Shown one piece after another: positions 25,454 to 34,573 of a stretch of 64,000 nucleotides of DNA; position 1 is the first letter of the stretch; the number at the start of each line of letters is the position of its first letter. The stretch comes from Natrarchaeobaculum aegyptiacum. Lineage in GTDB: Archaea > Halobacteriota > Halobacteria > Halobacteriales > Natrialbaceae. Under the pieces are notes generated by a model that worked only from the letters and a program-made list of their open reading frames with translations, had not been told where the DNA came from and made no database searches. A program made the position numbers and the translations under genes. Location of the stretch: positions 1 to 64,000 of the forward strand of contig NZ_CP019893.1 in the NCBI RefSeq assembly GCF_002156705.1, written 5' to 3'.

Positions 25454-26449
25454 TTACTCCTTGAGTGCGCCGGCGGTCAGCCCGCTGACGATCTTCTCCT
25501 GTGCGAGGATGACGAGGATCGCCACGGGGATCACGCCGATGATGCTCGCAGCGGCCATGAGGTGGTACATGACCTCGTACTGACCCTGGTAGGCGAGGAT
25601 CCCCTCGAGCAGCGGGGCCCAGTTTTCGACCTGCCCGTCCGTCATCAGAAACGAGAAGAAGAACTCGTTGTAGACGGCGATAAACGTCAACACACCGGCG
25701 GTCGCGACGCCGGGGGCCGACAGCGGGACGATCACGCGAAAGAGTGCGCCCAGTCGAGTGGTGCCCTCGACGCGGGCGGCGTCCTCGAGCCCGTCGGGGA
25801 TCTGGGAGTAGAAGACGGTGAGGATGAAGATGGCAAGCGGCATGAAGATCGCCGACAGCGGGAGCACCATCGCCCCCGGCGTGTTGTAGAGAGTCCCGTC
25901 GCCGGTGATCGGCTCGAGCGCGAGGAACTGGGTGTTGAAGAGGTCGTTCAGCGGGATGAAAAACGCCGCTGGTGGGAAAAAGGAGATCACGAGCACGAGC
26001 AGTAACAGCGGCACTTTGCCGGGGAACTCGAGTCGACCGAAGGCGTATCCCGCCAGGCTCGCGACGACGAGGACGAGCACGGTCGAGGCGGCGGCGATGA
26101 CGAAGCTATTGAACACGTACCAGTGGAACGGAATCGTCTGGAAGACCTCGACGAACGCGCCCGGATTGAAGCCGTTCGGCGTGAAGATGACGTCCTGTAA
26201 CTGACCCTCTGGCGTCAGCGCGACCATGAGCAACCAGTAGAACGGAAAGAGCGTCGTGACGAGGAAGAAAATCGCCGCGACGTAGAACATCGCCCGGTAG
26301 ACGCGACTGGGGTCGCTGATCGAACTCGCGACCCATCGCTGGAGCGGTCCGCGCTCTAGGTCGGCCTCGTGGGCGTCGGTGAGGACGTCGGCGTTCGACG
26401 CCGTCTCGCCACCTGACTGGGTGTCGGCCGGATCGACGTCGCGAGCCAT
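25454..26449 (-). CDS. ABC sugar permease, MalG/CUT1 type
   Basis: 331 residues with about six transmembrane segments. The EAA loop that contacts the ATPase is visible as LEDAARVEGTTRLGALFRVIVPLSAPG. An acidic cytoplasmic N-terminus of about 60 residues precedes the first membrane segment (YVAAIFFLVTTLFPFYWLLM). The ATG at 26449 overlaps the stop of the upstream permease gene (ATGA), indicating translational coupling. The 95-residue in-frame extension to 26734 is Arg-rich shadow sequence of the other permease and was excluded. Confidence 0.92.
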   Translation of the reverse strand: MARDVDPADTQSGGETASNADVLTDAHEADLERGPLQRWVASSISDPSRVYRAMFYVAAIFFLVTTLFPFYWLLMVALTPEGQLQDVIFTPNGFNPGAFVEVFQTIPFHWYVFNSFVIAAASTVLVLVVASLAGYAFGRLEFPGKVPLLLLVLVISFFPPAAFFIPLNDLFNTQFLALEPITGDGTLYNTPGAMVLPLSAIFMPLAIFILTVFYSQIPDGLEDAARVEGTTRLGALFRVIVPLSAPGVATAGVLTFIAVYNEFFFSFLMTDGQVENWAPLLEGILAYQGQYEVMYHLMAAASIIGVIPVAILVILAQEKIVSGLTAGALKE

Positions 26450-27492
26450 CAGTAGATCCCTCCCTCGGTGTCGCGGAAGAACACCACGTACACCGAGATG
26501 ATGATCCCGATGACGACGGCGGTCGAGAACGCGACGGCGGCCGCGGTCGCGTAGATCCGGGTGCCGCCGAACATCGCCTCGACGACGAGGCAGGTCAACG
26601 ACGGCAGGGTCGTACAGCCGGCACTCGATTCGATCAGTCCGTAGACGCGCATGGCGTCCATCGTTCGGAACAGCATCGCGACGAGGAGTGCGGGCAACAC
26701 GAGTGGGAGCGTGATGCGTTTGAACCGTTGCCACGGGGACGCCCCCGCCACGCGCGCGACGTCGTAGAGACTCCGGTCGACGCTCTGGAGCCCTGCGAGG
26801 ATGAGCAGGGCCATGAACGCCGAGGACTTCCAGACGTCGGCAATCAGGATGATGATGAACGCATCCTGGCTATCCGCCAGCGGATTCGGCCCGAAGACGC
26901 CGAGCCACTGCATGACGTCGGTACCGAAGCCCACCTCGGGCTGGAACAGCAGGAAGAAGATCATCCCCTGGATGACGATCGGGACGGCCCACGGCAGGAT
27001 GATCGCCACCCGGACCCACCGGCGACCACGGAATTCCTGATCGAGCACGTAAGCCTGTCCGAACCCGATGATCGTCTCGAGGGTGACGCTGATGACGGCG
27101 AACGCGATGGTGACGAACAGCGCCTGCTGGAGGAATGGCGTTCCGAGTTCGACGAACGGGAACGACGTCGAGAGGCCGACGTCGACGAACTGTCGGGCGA
27201 GTCGCGCGTTCCCGGTGAGGATGTCGACGTAGTTGTCGAGGCCGACGAAGTCGCCGAGCGGCTCGGCACCCCGGGTCTGATCCTCTCGGAGCGAGGTGAC
27301 GAGCGTCGCGAGCAACGGGTAGAACGCGATCAGCGTCAACAGCGCGAACGCCGGAAGTAACAGGAGGTACGCGTAGGCCGCCTCGCTCAGGTTCTCCATC
27401 CAGTTGACGACGACGTTACCGGTCTGGCCCCTGTCGGTCCCGTCGTCGGCGTCTAACAACGGGTCGCCGTCGGGATCCGTCTCAGCCGCCAT
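26449..27492 (-). CDS. ABC sugar permease, MalF/CUT1 type
   Basis: 347 residues, about six to seven transmembrane segments, starting with AYLLLLPAFALLTLIAFYPLL. The EAA loop reads YDVARVAGASPWQRFKRITLPLVLPALL. It pairs with the MalG-type permease downstream (1-base overlap) and overlaps the binding-protein gene upstream by 11 bases, so the whole transporter is translated from one message. The N-terminal 30 residues are acidic and cytoplasmic. Confidence 0.92.
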   Translation of the reverse strand: MAAETDPDGDPLLDADDGTDRGQTGNVVVNWMENLSEAAYAYLLLLPAFALLTLIAFYPLLATLVTSLREDQTRGAEPLGDFVGLDNYVDILTGNARLARQFVDVGLSTSFPFVELGTPFLQQALFVTIAFAVISVTLETIIGFGQAYVLDQEFRGRRWVRVAIILPWAVPIVIQGMIFFLLFQPEVGFGTDVMQWLGVFGPNPLADSQDAFIIILIADVWKSSAFMALLILAGLQSVDRSLYDVARVAGASPWQRFKRITLPLVLPALLVAMLFRTMDAMRVYGLIESSAGCTTLPSLTCLVVEAMFGGTRIYATAAAVAFSTAVVIGIIISVYVVFFRDTEGGIY

Positions 27493-28951
27493 CGCGCTGG
27501 GCCACCTCCGATTCGCTCGCCTCGAGTCGACCCGCGAGGTCGGCCATCGCCTCGGCCGGCGCTTTGACCCCGCGATAGGCGGCGTTGAGCTCCTGGTAGA
27601 TCAGCGCCGACTGTTCCGGCCAGACGTCGGTGACCGGTCGGGAGAGAGCGTTCTCGCTCGCGCGCTCGATCTGCGGGGCGTACCGCGCCATGGGACCGAT
27701 TTCACCCTCGTCGGCCTCGGTCACGAGTTCGACGTTCGGCGGCAGGAAGCCACCGAGTTCGAAAATCGTCAGCATGACCTCGTCGTGGGTGAACGCCTCG
27801 AGTACCTGCAGGGCCTCGTCGTGGCGGTCAGTGTAGGGACTGATGACGAGGTTCCAGCCACCCAGCGCGGAGGAAGTCCCACCGACGCCGTCGTACTCGG
27901 CCTCGTCGTCGGGCACGCCGACTGGCATCGTCGTGACGCCGAGGTCCTCACCGAAGACCTCCTCGTCGCCGGTTTCGGAGATGGCGAACGCCCAGTTGCG
28001 GTGGGCGACCGCGTTGCCGGCCTCGAACGGCCCGAGTGACTCCTGTTCGGTCCACTGGACGATCGCACTCGGACAGATCTCCGGGTAGCCCTCGAGGGCG
28101 TTCGGGTCGTCGGCGTCGATGAACGTCCGCATCATCCGGATGGCGTCGATCACGGTCTCGTCGTCGACCGTGATGGGGCGGTCGCCGGCGGTGAACAGGT
28201 TGTCTGCGCCGCCGAAGTACGCACCGCCCCACGAGGTCATCACCTCGTTGAACGAACAGCAGGCGAGTCCCTCGTAGGCGTCCGCCTGCGTCGTAAAGCC
28301 GTACTGGACGCCGCTGTCGTCGTTGGCGTCGGCGACGGCCGTCGCGAACGCCTCCCACGAGGGTGGCTCGTCGTCCCAGTCGCCCGTCTCGTGGCCAGCG
28401 TCGTCGATCAGGTCGCGCCGGTAGAGCACGAACCCCAGGTCGGGAAACAGCGGCAGGCCGTGCAAGTCGTCGGTCGCCGGATCGCGCGCCGTTTCGAGGA
28501 TCGCCTCGAGGTACTCACTCTCGACGTGGTCGACGACGTCGTCGGGCAGTTCCTCGGTCAGGTTGGTCGTCTGTTCCCGGAGGATAAACGGCACCGTCCA
28601 GCCGCTGTCCATCATGTGGATGTCAGGGGGTGCCCGGCCGGCCTGCAAGGCGGCCTGAGCTCCCTCCATCCGGGCGTCTGAGTCACTGACGACCGTCTGG
28701 ATCTCTATCTCGATGTCCTCGTCGAGCCCGGCTTCCCAGAGGGCCTCCTGGATGGAGTCGCCATCGTCTGGGTACATGATCCCCTCGACGTCCGTCGCCG
28801 CGGTCATGACGACGGTCCCGTCGCGCGTGCCTCGCCCGAGACAGCCCGCGATGGCGAGACCGCCCGTCGCGCTCACCCCCGCAGTCGCCTCGAGAACCCG
28901 GCGACGGGACCATGGTCGTCTCGAGTCTCCCGTCGGTGGCGTCTCACCCAT
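27482..28951 (-). CDS. Extracellular sugar-type solute-binding Tat lipoprotein (SBP family 1)
   Basis: 489 residues. Tat motif SRRRVLEATAG and lipobox LAIAGC show export and lipid anchoring. The mature protein resembles MalE/UgpB-type binding proteins: QAALQAGRAPPDIHMMD, DLHGLPLFPDLGFVLYRRDL and PPSWEAFATAVADANDD are family segments. It is the first gene of the operon SBP - permease - permease - ATPase - Gfo/Idh/MocA oxidoreductase. The promoter should lie in the short region 28952-29052. Ligand unknown; the oxidoreductase suggests a sugar or cyclitol. Confidence 0.9.
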   Translation of the reverse strand: MGETPPTGDSRRPWSRRRVLEATAGVSATGGLAIAGCLGRGTRDGTVVMTAATDVEGIMYPDDGDSIQEALWEAGLDEDIEIEIQTVVSDSDARMEGAQAALQAGRAPPDIHMMDSGWTVPFILREQTTNLTEELPDDVVDHVESEYLEAILETARDPATDDLHGLPLFPDLGFVLYRRDLIDDAGHETGDWDDEPPSWEAFATAVADANDDSGVQYGFTTQADAYEGLACCSFNEVMTSWGGAYFGGADNLFTAGDRPITVDDETVIDAIRMMRTFIDADDPNALEGYPEICPSAIVQWTEQESLGPFEAGNAVAHRNWAFAISETGDEEVFGEDLGVTTMPVGVPDDEAEYDGVGGTSSALGGWNLVISPYTDRHDEALQVLEAFTHDEVMLTIFELGGFLPPNVELVTEADEGEIGPMARYAPQIERASENALSRPVTDVWPEQSALIYQELNAAYRGVKAPAEAMADLAGRLEASESEVAQRDGG

Positions 28952-29052
28952 GCCCTCGCGGAGACCACCCTCGCGACAATAATGCTTGGGCAGGACCGAC
29001 GTACGAAACGGAGACAGTCAGGCTCGAAGAGGGATTCAACGGGCGATTACTG

Positions 29053-29652
29053 CTACAAGAGCGGGACGACCATCGCGAACTCGTAGGCAAAGAGGTGATT
29101 GAGCATCACGTAGGTCACGACCCCGAGGACGAGACTGAGGATCCACGAGGCGGCGGCGATCCGACCGACGCGGGCGTGAGCCGTTCCGCGTAACTCTCGG
29201 GGCGTGTGGGAAAGCCCGAGCAGCAGGGCATAGAGGACGACCGGCACGGCGACGATCGAGAGGACGACGTGGATCGCCAGCATGATCAGGTACGCGCTCC
29301 GCACGAGCGGCGGGCCGACGAACACTTTCTCGCCGCCACCGCCGACTCTGAGCAGGTAGACGACCAGGAACAGCAGGATCAACGCGAATGCCCCGATCAT
29401 CGCGTACCGGTGTTTCTCGACCTCGTCGGCCCGGATCCAGTACCAGCCGAGGACGAGCAGGATCGTCGTCGCCGCGTTGATGACCGCGATGGCGTGGGTG
29501 AGGAGGTTCACCTGCGCCTCGGTGAGGTCTGGATAGATGGGCACGTCGAGGACGAAGGTTCCGATCACGAGTGCGTAGCCGACGATCGTCAGGAAGATCG
29601 TGATGCCGATCGGCCGCTCTCGAATCCGCCGTCTCGCAGCCGCTGTTGCCAT
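29053..29652 (-). CDS. DUF420 family membrane protein
   Basis: 199 residues with about five transmembrane helices. The segment EVEKHRYAMIGAFALI and the conserved His residues in NLLTHAIAVINA and AIHVVLSIVAVPVVLYAL match the DUF420 (COG2322, YozB/CtaM-like) family of predicted membrane proteins, often linked to cytochrome oxidase assembly in bacteria. No respiratory genes are adjacent here, so the role is open. Start at ATG 29652 follows a short basic cytoplasmic N-terminus (AAARRRIRERP). Confidence 0.8.
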   Translation of the reverse strand: MATAAARRRIRERPIGITIFLTIVGYALVIGTFVLDVPIYPDLTEAQVNLLTHAIAVINAATTILLVLGWYWIRADEVEKHRYAMIGAFALILLFLVVYLLRVGGGGEKVFVGPPLVRSAYLIMLAIHVVLSIVAVPVVLYALLLGLSHTPRELRGTAHARVGRIAAASWILSLVLGVVTYVMLNHLFAYEFAMVVPLL

Positions 29653-29826
29653 TGTCGGGGCTTAGGAGCCCCATCCTATCTGTCTTGCCCTTCTGTCGTG
29701 GTTCGATCGTCGAAATTGTGGCGGATCAGGGCTACCGTCAGGCGCGCCTCTCCACTCGAGTGCGACCAGCCGGACGCCCGTCGAACATAGACGAGAGCAG
29801 CCCGCTCGAGCGTCGGTTCGCTCGTG

Positions 29827-30123
29827 TTACTCGTCGGGTTCGACGTCTGCGGGGTCGCGAACGACTACCGAGCCGTCGCTCGCGACGGTGACGACGTAGC
29901 CACAGTAGCTGAACGTCACACAACCGGTCGGCCGGGGTGCACCGTCGGCTCGATCGCTGAAGAGGGCGTCGAGCGAGTCCGGGTCCACCACCGCGTGGAG
30001 CGGGTCGTACGCCGGCGGCCGCAGGTCGGCTGGATCGATCCCCTCCGCGTCGGCCACGGCGTCGATCACCGTCTGACTCGGCGGTTTCGTCACCGTCTCG
30101 TCGACGCTGTCACCACCCTCCAT
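29827..30123 (-). CDS. HalOD1 output domain protein
   Basis: 98 residues, second stand-alone HalOD1 protein of the window. The diagnostic LRPPAYDPLHAVVDPDSLDALF and the beta-hairpin VTFSYCGYVVTVASDGSVVV are present. It lies alone between DUF420 and leuS on the same strand, with more than 170 bases on each side. Function unknown. Confidence 0.8.
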   Translation of the reverse strand: MEGGDSVDETVTKPPSQTVIDAVADAEGIDPADLRPPAYDPLHAVVDPDSLDALFSDRADGAPRPTGCVTFSYCGYVVTVASDGSVVVRDPADVEPDE

Positions 30124-30332
30124 CGTATCGTTCCCGTATCGAACCCGCCTGAATAAACCTGTCCTTCCCGGTCGACGAAGTGATAGGTTAATGCGATCGT
30201 ACCTTCGATATCGAAGGATCGTCCGGACGATTGATGAGTGTCAGAGCGTGACACTGGTGGGGGATCGGTGCCGGCGGATCACACCGGACACGTGACAACG
30301 AGGCTAGCCGTACTCGTCGGGGAGTCCGGGAC

Positions 30333-33113
30333 TCACTCGATCCGAATCGCCGGTTTCCCCGGCCTCGCTTTCTCCGCGAGGTCCCCGTCGTCGGTCGCTC
30401 GTCGAACGGTGACGTCGGCACCGAATTCGTCGACGAGCAGCCACGCGGCGCGCTCGAGGATCGCCCGCTCGCGATCGGCGGGCAACGGCCGGTCGAGCCC
30501 TCGGCCCGTACGTTGCTCGAGCAGGCCGCCGACGAACCGGCCGACGGTCTCCCGGTCCGGGACGGACACGTCGGATTCGGAAAGGGACTCGATGAGGGCG
30601 TCGCCATCGATCGGCTCGTCTGTCCCCTGCTCGCGTGCGAGCTCGACCGCGCGGTAGTTCCAGTCGGGGGCGACGACGAGGTCGATCCGCTCCGGTTCGT
30701 CGATGGCTGCGACGTCGACGATGTCGCGAACGTCCTCGAGCGTGGTCTCGACGAATCGACGTTCGGTCGCGTATTCGTCGGCGTCGCTCCGTGGCTCGGG
30801 CCAGTCGGCCTCGACGGCCAGTCCGTCGCCGCGCAGTTTGTTCCAGACCTCCTCGGCGAGGTGTGGTGCCATCGGCGCGATCAGCGCGGCGAGGGTCAAC
30901 AGGCCGCGGCGGTAGCACTCCCCGTGGGGCTGGTCGTACTCGCGGTAGCGTCGCAGGAGTCGCGCGAGTTCCTGGATCTCGGTCGCTGCACGGTGGAAGC
31001 GAAACCGTTCGTACTCGTCGGTGACGGCAGCGATCGTCCGATCGATCTCCCGGTCGAGATACTCGTCGTGGGGCTGGCGCTCGACGCGCGGCTCACCTTC
31101 CTCGACGAACGCCGAGGCCATCCGGTAGAGCGTCTGCTGGAGGTCGTAGGCCCCGCGAACGTTGTTGGCCGTCCACTCGAAGTCCTGTTCGGGATGGGCC
31201 GCCGAGAGGACGAACAGTCGGGTGGTCTCCGCACCGTACTCGAGCGGCGCGACGACGTTGCCCTTCGAGGTGGACATCTTCTCGCCGTCGTAGAGGACCG
31301 TCCCCTGGCTGACGAGCCGTTCGACCGGTTCGCGGACGTCGTGGAGGCCGAGGTCGGCGAGCGCCCGCATCATGAAGCGGATATAGAGCAGGTGGAGGAC
31401 GGCGTGTTCCTCGCCGCCGACGTAGACGTCGATGGGCAGGGTCTCGTCGACCAGGTCGCCGTCGAACGGCGCATCCTCGAGGTCCGGCGAGAGAAACCGC
31501 AGGAAGTACCACGAGGAGTCGACGAAGGTGTCCATCGTATCGGTCTCGCGTGTCGCCTCGGCACCGCAGTCGGGACAGGTCGTCTCCTTCCACTCCCCCG
31601 CTTCGTCGAGCGGGTTGCCCGTCGTGTGGACGAATTCCGGCAACTCGACCGGCAGGTCGTCCTCGGGGACGAGGACCGGCCCACAGTCCTCGCAGTGGAC
31701 GACCGGAATCGGCGTCCCCCAGTAGCGCTGGCGGGAGATCAACCAGTCGCGTAGCCGATACGTGACGTCGCTCTCGAGTGCGTCGTGCTCCTCGAGCAGC
31801 CGTTCGCGGGCCGTCTCGGTCTCGAGGCCGTCGTACTCGCCACCGTCTTCGACGATCCCCTCACCGGTGTAGGGGGCAGACTCGAGGTCGACCGCGTCGG
31901 TTGCGTCCCTCGGCGTGACGACGCCCTCGATCGGCAGGTCGTGGTCGCGAGCGAAGGCGTGGTCGCGTTCGTTGTGGGCGGGGACGCCCATGACGGCCCC
32001 GGTGCCGACGTCCTCGAGGACGTAGCCGGCGACGTAGACGGGGAGTTGCTCACCCGTCAGTGGGTTGATCGCCGTCGCGTCGGTTTCGACGGCGGAGAGC
32101 CCGACGTCTTCCGGTGGCGTTTCTCTGGTGGTTTCGACGTACTCGCGGACCGCGTCGTCGCGCTCGGCGAGGTCGGCGGCCAGTTCGTGGCCCGGCGAAA
32201 CCGCGAGGAAGGTCGCGCCGAAGATGGTCTCCGGGCGAGTGCTGAAGACGTCGATGCTCTGGTCGACGGTGTCGGAATCTCTCGGGTCGGCCTCCTCGCC
32301 GCGTTCGCTCGAGCCCCGTGGCGGCTCGCTCTCCGAGCCCCATGGCGGCTCGCTCACTCCAAACGTAATCCGCGCACCTTCCTGTCGGCCAATCCAGTTT
32401 CGCTGGATCTCCCTGACGCCCTCGGGCCACTCCTCGAGTTCCTCGAGGCCGTCGTGGAGGTCCTCGGCGTAGTCGGTGATGGTGAAGAACCACTGGTCGA
32501 GTTCCCGGCGACCGACGGGGGTTTCACACCGCCAGCAGACCCGGCCGTCGTCGGTCTCGGTAACCTGTGCCTCCGCCAGCACGGTCTCGCAGTCGGGACA
32601 CCAGTTGACCGCGGCGGCCTCGTACTCGACGAGCCCCGCCTCGTGGAGGCGTGCGAACAGCCACTGGTTCCAGCGGTAGTAGTCGGGTTCGCAGGTGGTG
32701 ATCTCGCGGGACCAGTCGTAGCCGAAGCCCATCGTCTCGAGTTCCTCGCGCATGCGGCGGATACAGGCCTGTGTCCACGATTCGGGATCGCTCGCCCGTT
32801 CGTAAGCGGCGTTCTCGGCGGGGAGGCCGAAGGCGTCCCAGCCCATCGGGTGGAGGACGTCGTCGCCCTGCATGCGTCGATACCGGGCGTAGGCGTCCGT
32901 GATCGCGTAGTTTCGGACGTGGCCCATGTGGAGCGTACCCGAGGTGTAAGGAAACATCCCGAGGACGTACGTCGGGTCCGTGGCGTCCTCGTCGAGTTCG
33001 TACACCTCGTCGCGCTCCCAGACGTACTGCCAGAACTCCTGTGCCTGCTCGTGGTCGTAGTGGCCCGTCATACACTCGAGTACTCCGTTGTCAGGAGTGG
33101 GTGTGCTGGCCAT
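30333..33113 (-). CDS. leuS: Leucyl-tRNA synthetase
   Basis: About 926 residues, a class I aminoacyl-tRNA synthetase charging tRNA-Leu. The HIGH motif appears as TLHMGHVRNY, the editing CP1 domain has the Thr-rich STRPETIFGATF, zinc-binding-type Cys pairs occur (CPDCETVLAEA and CWRC; CEDCGP and CPDCG), and the KMSKS loop is KMSTSKGNVV. Unusually, a repetitive linker of about 30 residues (SEPPWGSESEPPRGSSERG) interrupts the region just before the editing motif, encoded by a 24-base direct repeat at 32311-32355. ATG 33113 is preceded by GGGGGAG. An in-frame ATG at 33071 is an alternative start nearer the conserved region. Confidence 0.94.
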   Translation of the reverse strand: MASTPTPDNGVLECMTGHYDHEQAQEFWQYVWERDEVYELDEDATDPTYVLGMFPYTSGTLHMGHVRNYAITDAYARYRRMQGDDVLHPMGWDAFGLPAENAAYERASDPESWTQACIRRMREELETMGFGYDWSREITTCEPDYYRWNQWLFARLHEAGLVEYEAAAVNWCPDCETVLAEAQVTETDDGRVCWRCETPVGRRELDQWFFTITDYAEDLHDGLEELEEWPEGVREIQRNWIGRQEGARITFGVSEPPWGSESEPPRGSSERGEEADPRDSDTVDQSIDVFSTRPETIFGATFLAVSPGHELAADLAERDDAVREYVETTRETPPEDVGLSAVETDATAINPLTGEQLPVYVAGYVLEDVGTGAVMGVPAHNERDHAFARDHDLPIEGVVTPRDATDAVDLESAPYTGEGIVEDGGEYDGLETETARERLLEEHDALESDVTYRLRDWLISRQRYWGTPIPVVHCEDCGPVLVPEDDLPVELPEFVHTTGNPLDEAGEWKETTCPDCGAEATRETDTMDTFVDSSWYFLRFLSPDLEDAPFDGDLVDETLPIDVYVGGEEHAVLHLLYIRFMMRALADLGLHDVREPVERLVSQGTVLYDGEKMSTSKGNVVAPLEYGAETTRLFVLSAAHPEQDFEWTANNVRGAYDLQQTLYRMASAFVEEGEPRVERQPHDEYLDREIDRTIAAVTDEYERFRFHRAATEIQELARLLRRYREYDQPHGECYRRGLLTLAALIAPMAPHLAEEVWNKLRGDGLAVEADWPEPRSDADEYATERRFVETTLEDVRDIVDVAAIDEPERIDLVVAPDWNYRAVELAREQGTDEPIDGDALIESLSESDVSVPDRETVGRFVGGLLEQRTGRGLDRPLPADRERAILERAAWLLVDEFGADVTVRRATDDGDLAEKARPGKPAIRIE

Positions 33114-33276
33114 ATGATTGTTCTCCCCCGGACGTGCGTGCGTCGACGGCCCCGGGCCGGTCATCCCGAACCGTGTGCTCGGCGAGCGGCGACGCTCTCG
33201 AGCGCGCAGAAAAAGCGACGGAGGGAAGCGCCGACGAAATTGTGGGTCGAACCGTAGCCGGCAGACCGATAGCGGC

Positions 33277-33759
33277 CTACTGCGTACCGGCCGGCGCGCC
33301 GGTTCGGACGTCACTGCGGGCGTCGTAGGCGATGTACGCCGCGAGGATCGCCGTCAGGATGCCGGCGACGACGGAACTCCAGATGAGTCCCTCGCCTGCG
33401 ACCTCGAGGCCGTCAATCGCGAACTCCCCGGCCATGGCGAACGGCGACACGAGCACCCACAGGCCGAGTAACGCCACGAGCGACATCACGCCGAGGCTCG
33501 TCGGGTGGTCGGCCACGTGGCGGTAGAAGTTGTACCCGGCCAGCAGGAAGATCCCCGCCCCCACGATCACGCTACTCCAGAGCATGCTCGCTGCTGCCTC
33601 GTAGAGGAACGGGGAGATCGCGATCCACAGGCCGATCAGCGAGACGAACCCGCTGAGCCACTTTCGCCCCTGTGCGTCTGACGTCCGGTCGGCGCTTCGT
33701 TGCTCGGTCGATCGGTCGGTTCCACGGTCGTCGGTCGGATCTGCGCTCGAGTCACTCAC
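33277..33759 (-). CDS. SPW repeat membrane protein
   Basis: 160 residues. After an acidic/polar N-terminus (about 32 residues) come four to five transmembrane helices containing two SPW-type repeats (GLWIAISPF and GLWVLVSPF) followed by matching WSSVIVGAG and WSSVVAGIL segments. The family is found in many prokaryotes with no established function. It ends 163 bases before the leuS start on the same strand. Confidence 0.85.
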   Translation of the reverse strand: MSDSSADPTDDRGTDRSTEQRSADRTSDAQGRKWLSGFVSLIGLWIAISPFLYEAAASMLWSSVIVGAGIFLLAGYNFYRHVADHPTSLGVMSLVALLGLWVLVSPFAMAGEFAIDGLEVAGEGLIWSSVVAGILTAILAAYIAYDARSDVRTGAPAGTQ

Positions 33760-34053
33760 GGTTTCTCACCGACTCGGCCTACGACCGATCCAGTGAAAAA
33801 GCGACTCGACCGTTCCAGCGAGATCGGCGAAACGGCCGCCAAGGGCTCTCGAGCGCCCGGAGACGGAACGATCGGTATCTCCACCCAGTGACGTGTTACG
33901 ATCGGCCAATCGACCACTGGTCGCTCGCCACCGGCAGTGGTAATCCGTAGTTACCGACTCGAGTGGATTTACTTCTCGTTTTGTCCCGGTTGTTGGTCCA
34001 ATCGGCCGTGCAGCCGGGTTGGGCCCGGGTGTCTGACCGCACCAGGGGAGGCG
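33760..34053. other. Intergenic region without a recognised gene
   Basis: About 290 bases between the SPW-protein start and the stop of the UspA gene. No conserved frame, RNA or repeat is recognised. Confidence 0.35.
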
Positions 34054-34470
34054 CTACCGAACGATGGTCACGGGCACGGGTGCCCGGCGCGCGACAGCTT
34101 CGGCGACGCTTCCCAGAAGCACCCGGGAGGCCCCCGAGCGGCCCTGACTCCCGATGACGATGCGATCGACGCCTTCCTCCTCGACGTAAGCGACGATCTC
34201 TCGAGACGGCTGCCCGATCGTCGTCTCCGTTTCGAGGGTCACGTCGTAGTCGGCGGCCAGCTCCTCGGCCTCCGAGAGCAACTCCTCGGCGGCCGCCTCG
34301 CGACTGTCGATGATCGCCTCGTAGGCATAGACGCCACCCTCTCCGTACAGTGCCGTACTCGGGTCGATAACGTGCAATGCAGTTAGCTGTGCCCCGGGAT
34401 TGTCCTCGAGCGCGTGTTCGAGGGCGGCCCAGGCCGGCTCGGAGTCGTCGAGCGGAACCAGAATGTGCAT
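34054..34470 (-). CDS. Universal stress protein (UspA family)
   Basis: 138 residues with the complete Usp fold. The N-terminus is MHILVPLDDSEPAW, and the ATP-binding motif appears as GSQGRSGASRVLLGSVAEAV (GxxGx9GS/T type), ending in PVPVTIVR. Cytoplasmic nucleotide-binding stress protein; many paralogues are usual in haloarchaea. The region upstream (34471-34500) contains GTGATATAAG as a probable TATA element. A predicted transporter gene is transcribed toward it. Confidence 0.93.
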   Translation of the reverse strand: MHILVPLDDSEPAWAALEHALEDNPGAQLTALHVIDPSTALYGEGGVYAYEAIIDSREAAAEELLSEAEELAADYDVTLETETTIGQPSREIVAYVEEEGVDRIVIGSQGRSGASRVLLGSVAEAVARRAPVPVTIVR

Positions 34471-34573
34471 GGTTAGCAGTTCGTTCCCGGGTGATATAAG
34501 CGCAGGGTCGATTCCCGCGGGTGGGCAGTATCGTCCGACGCCGCCGGGCGGCCGGAGCTTCTCCGCTGACCGA

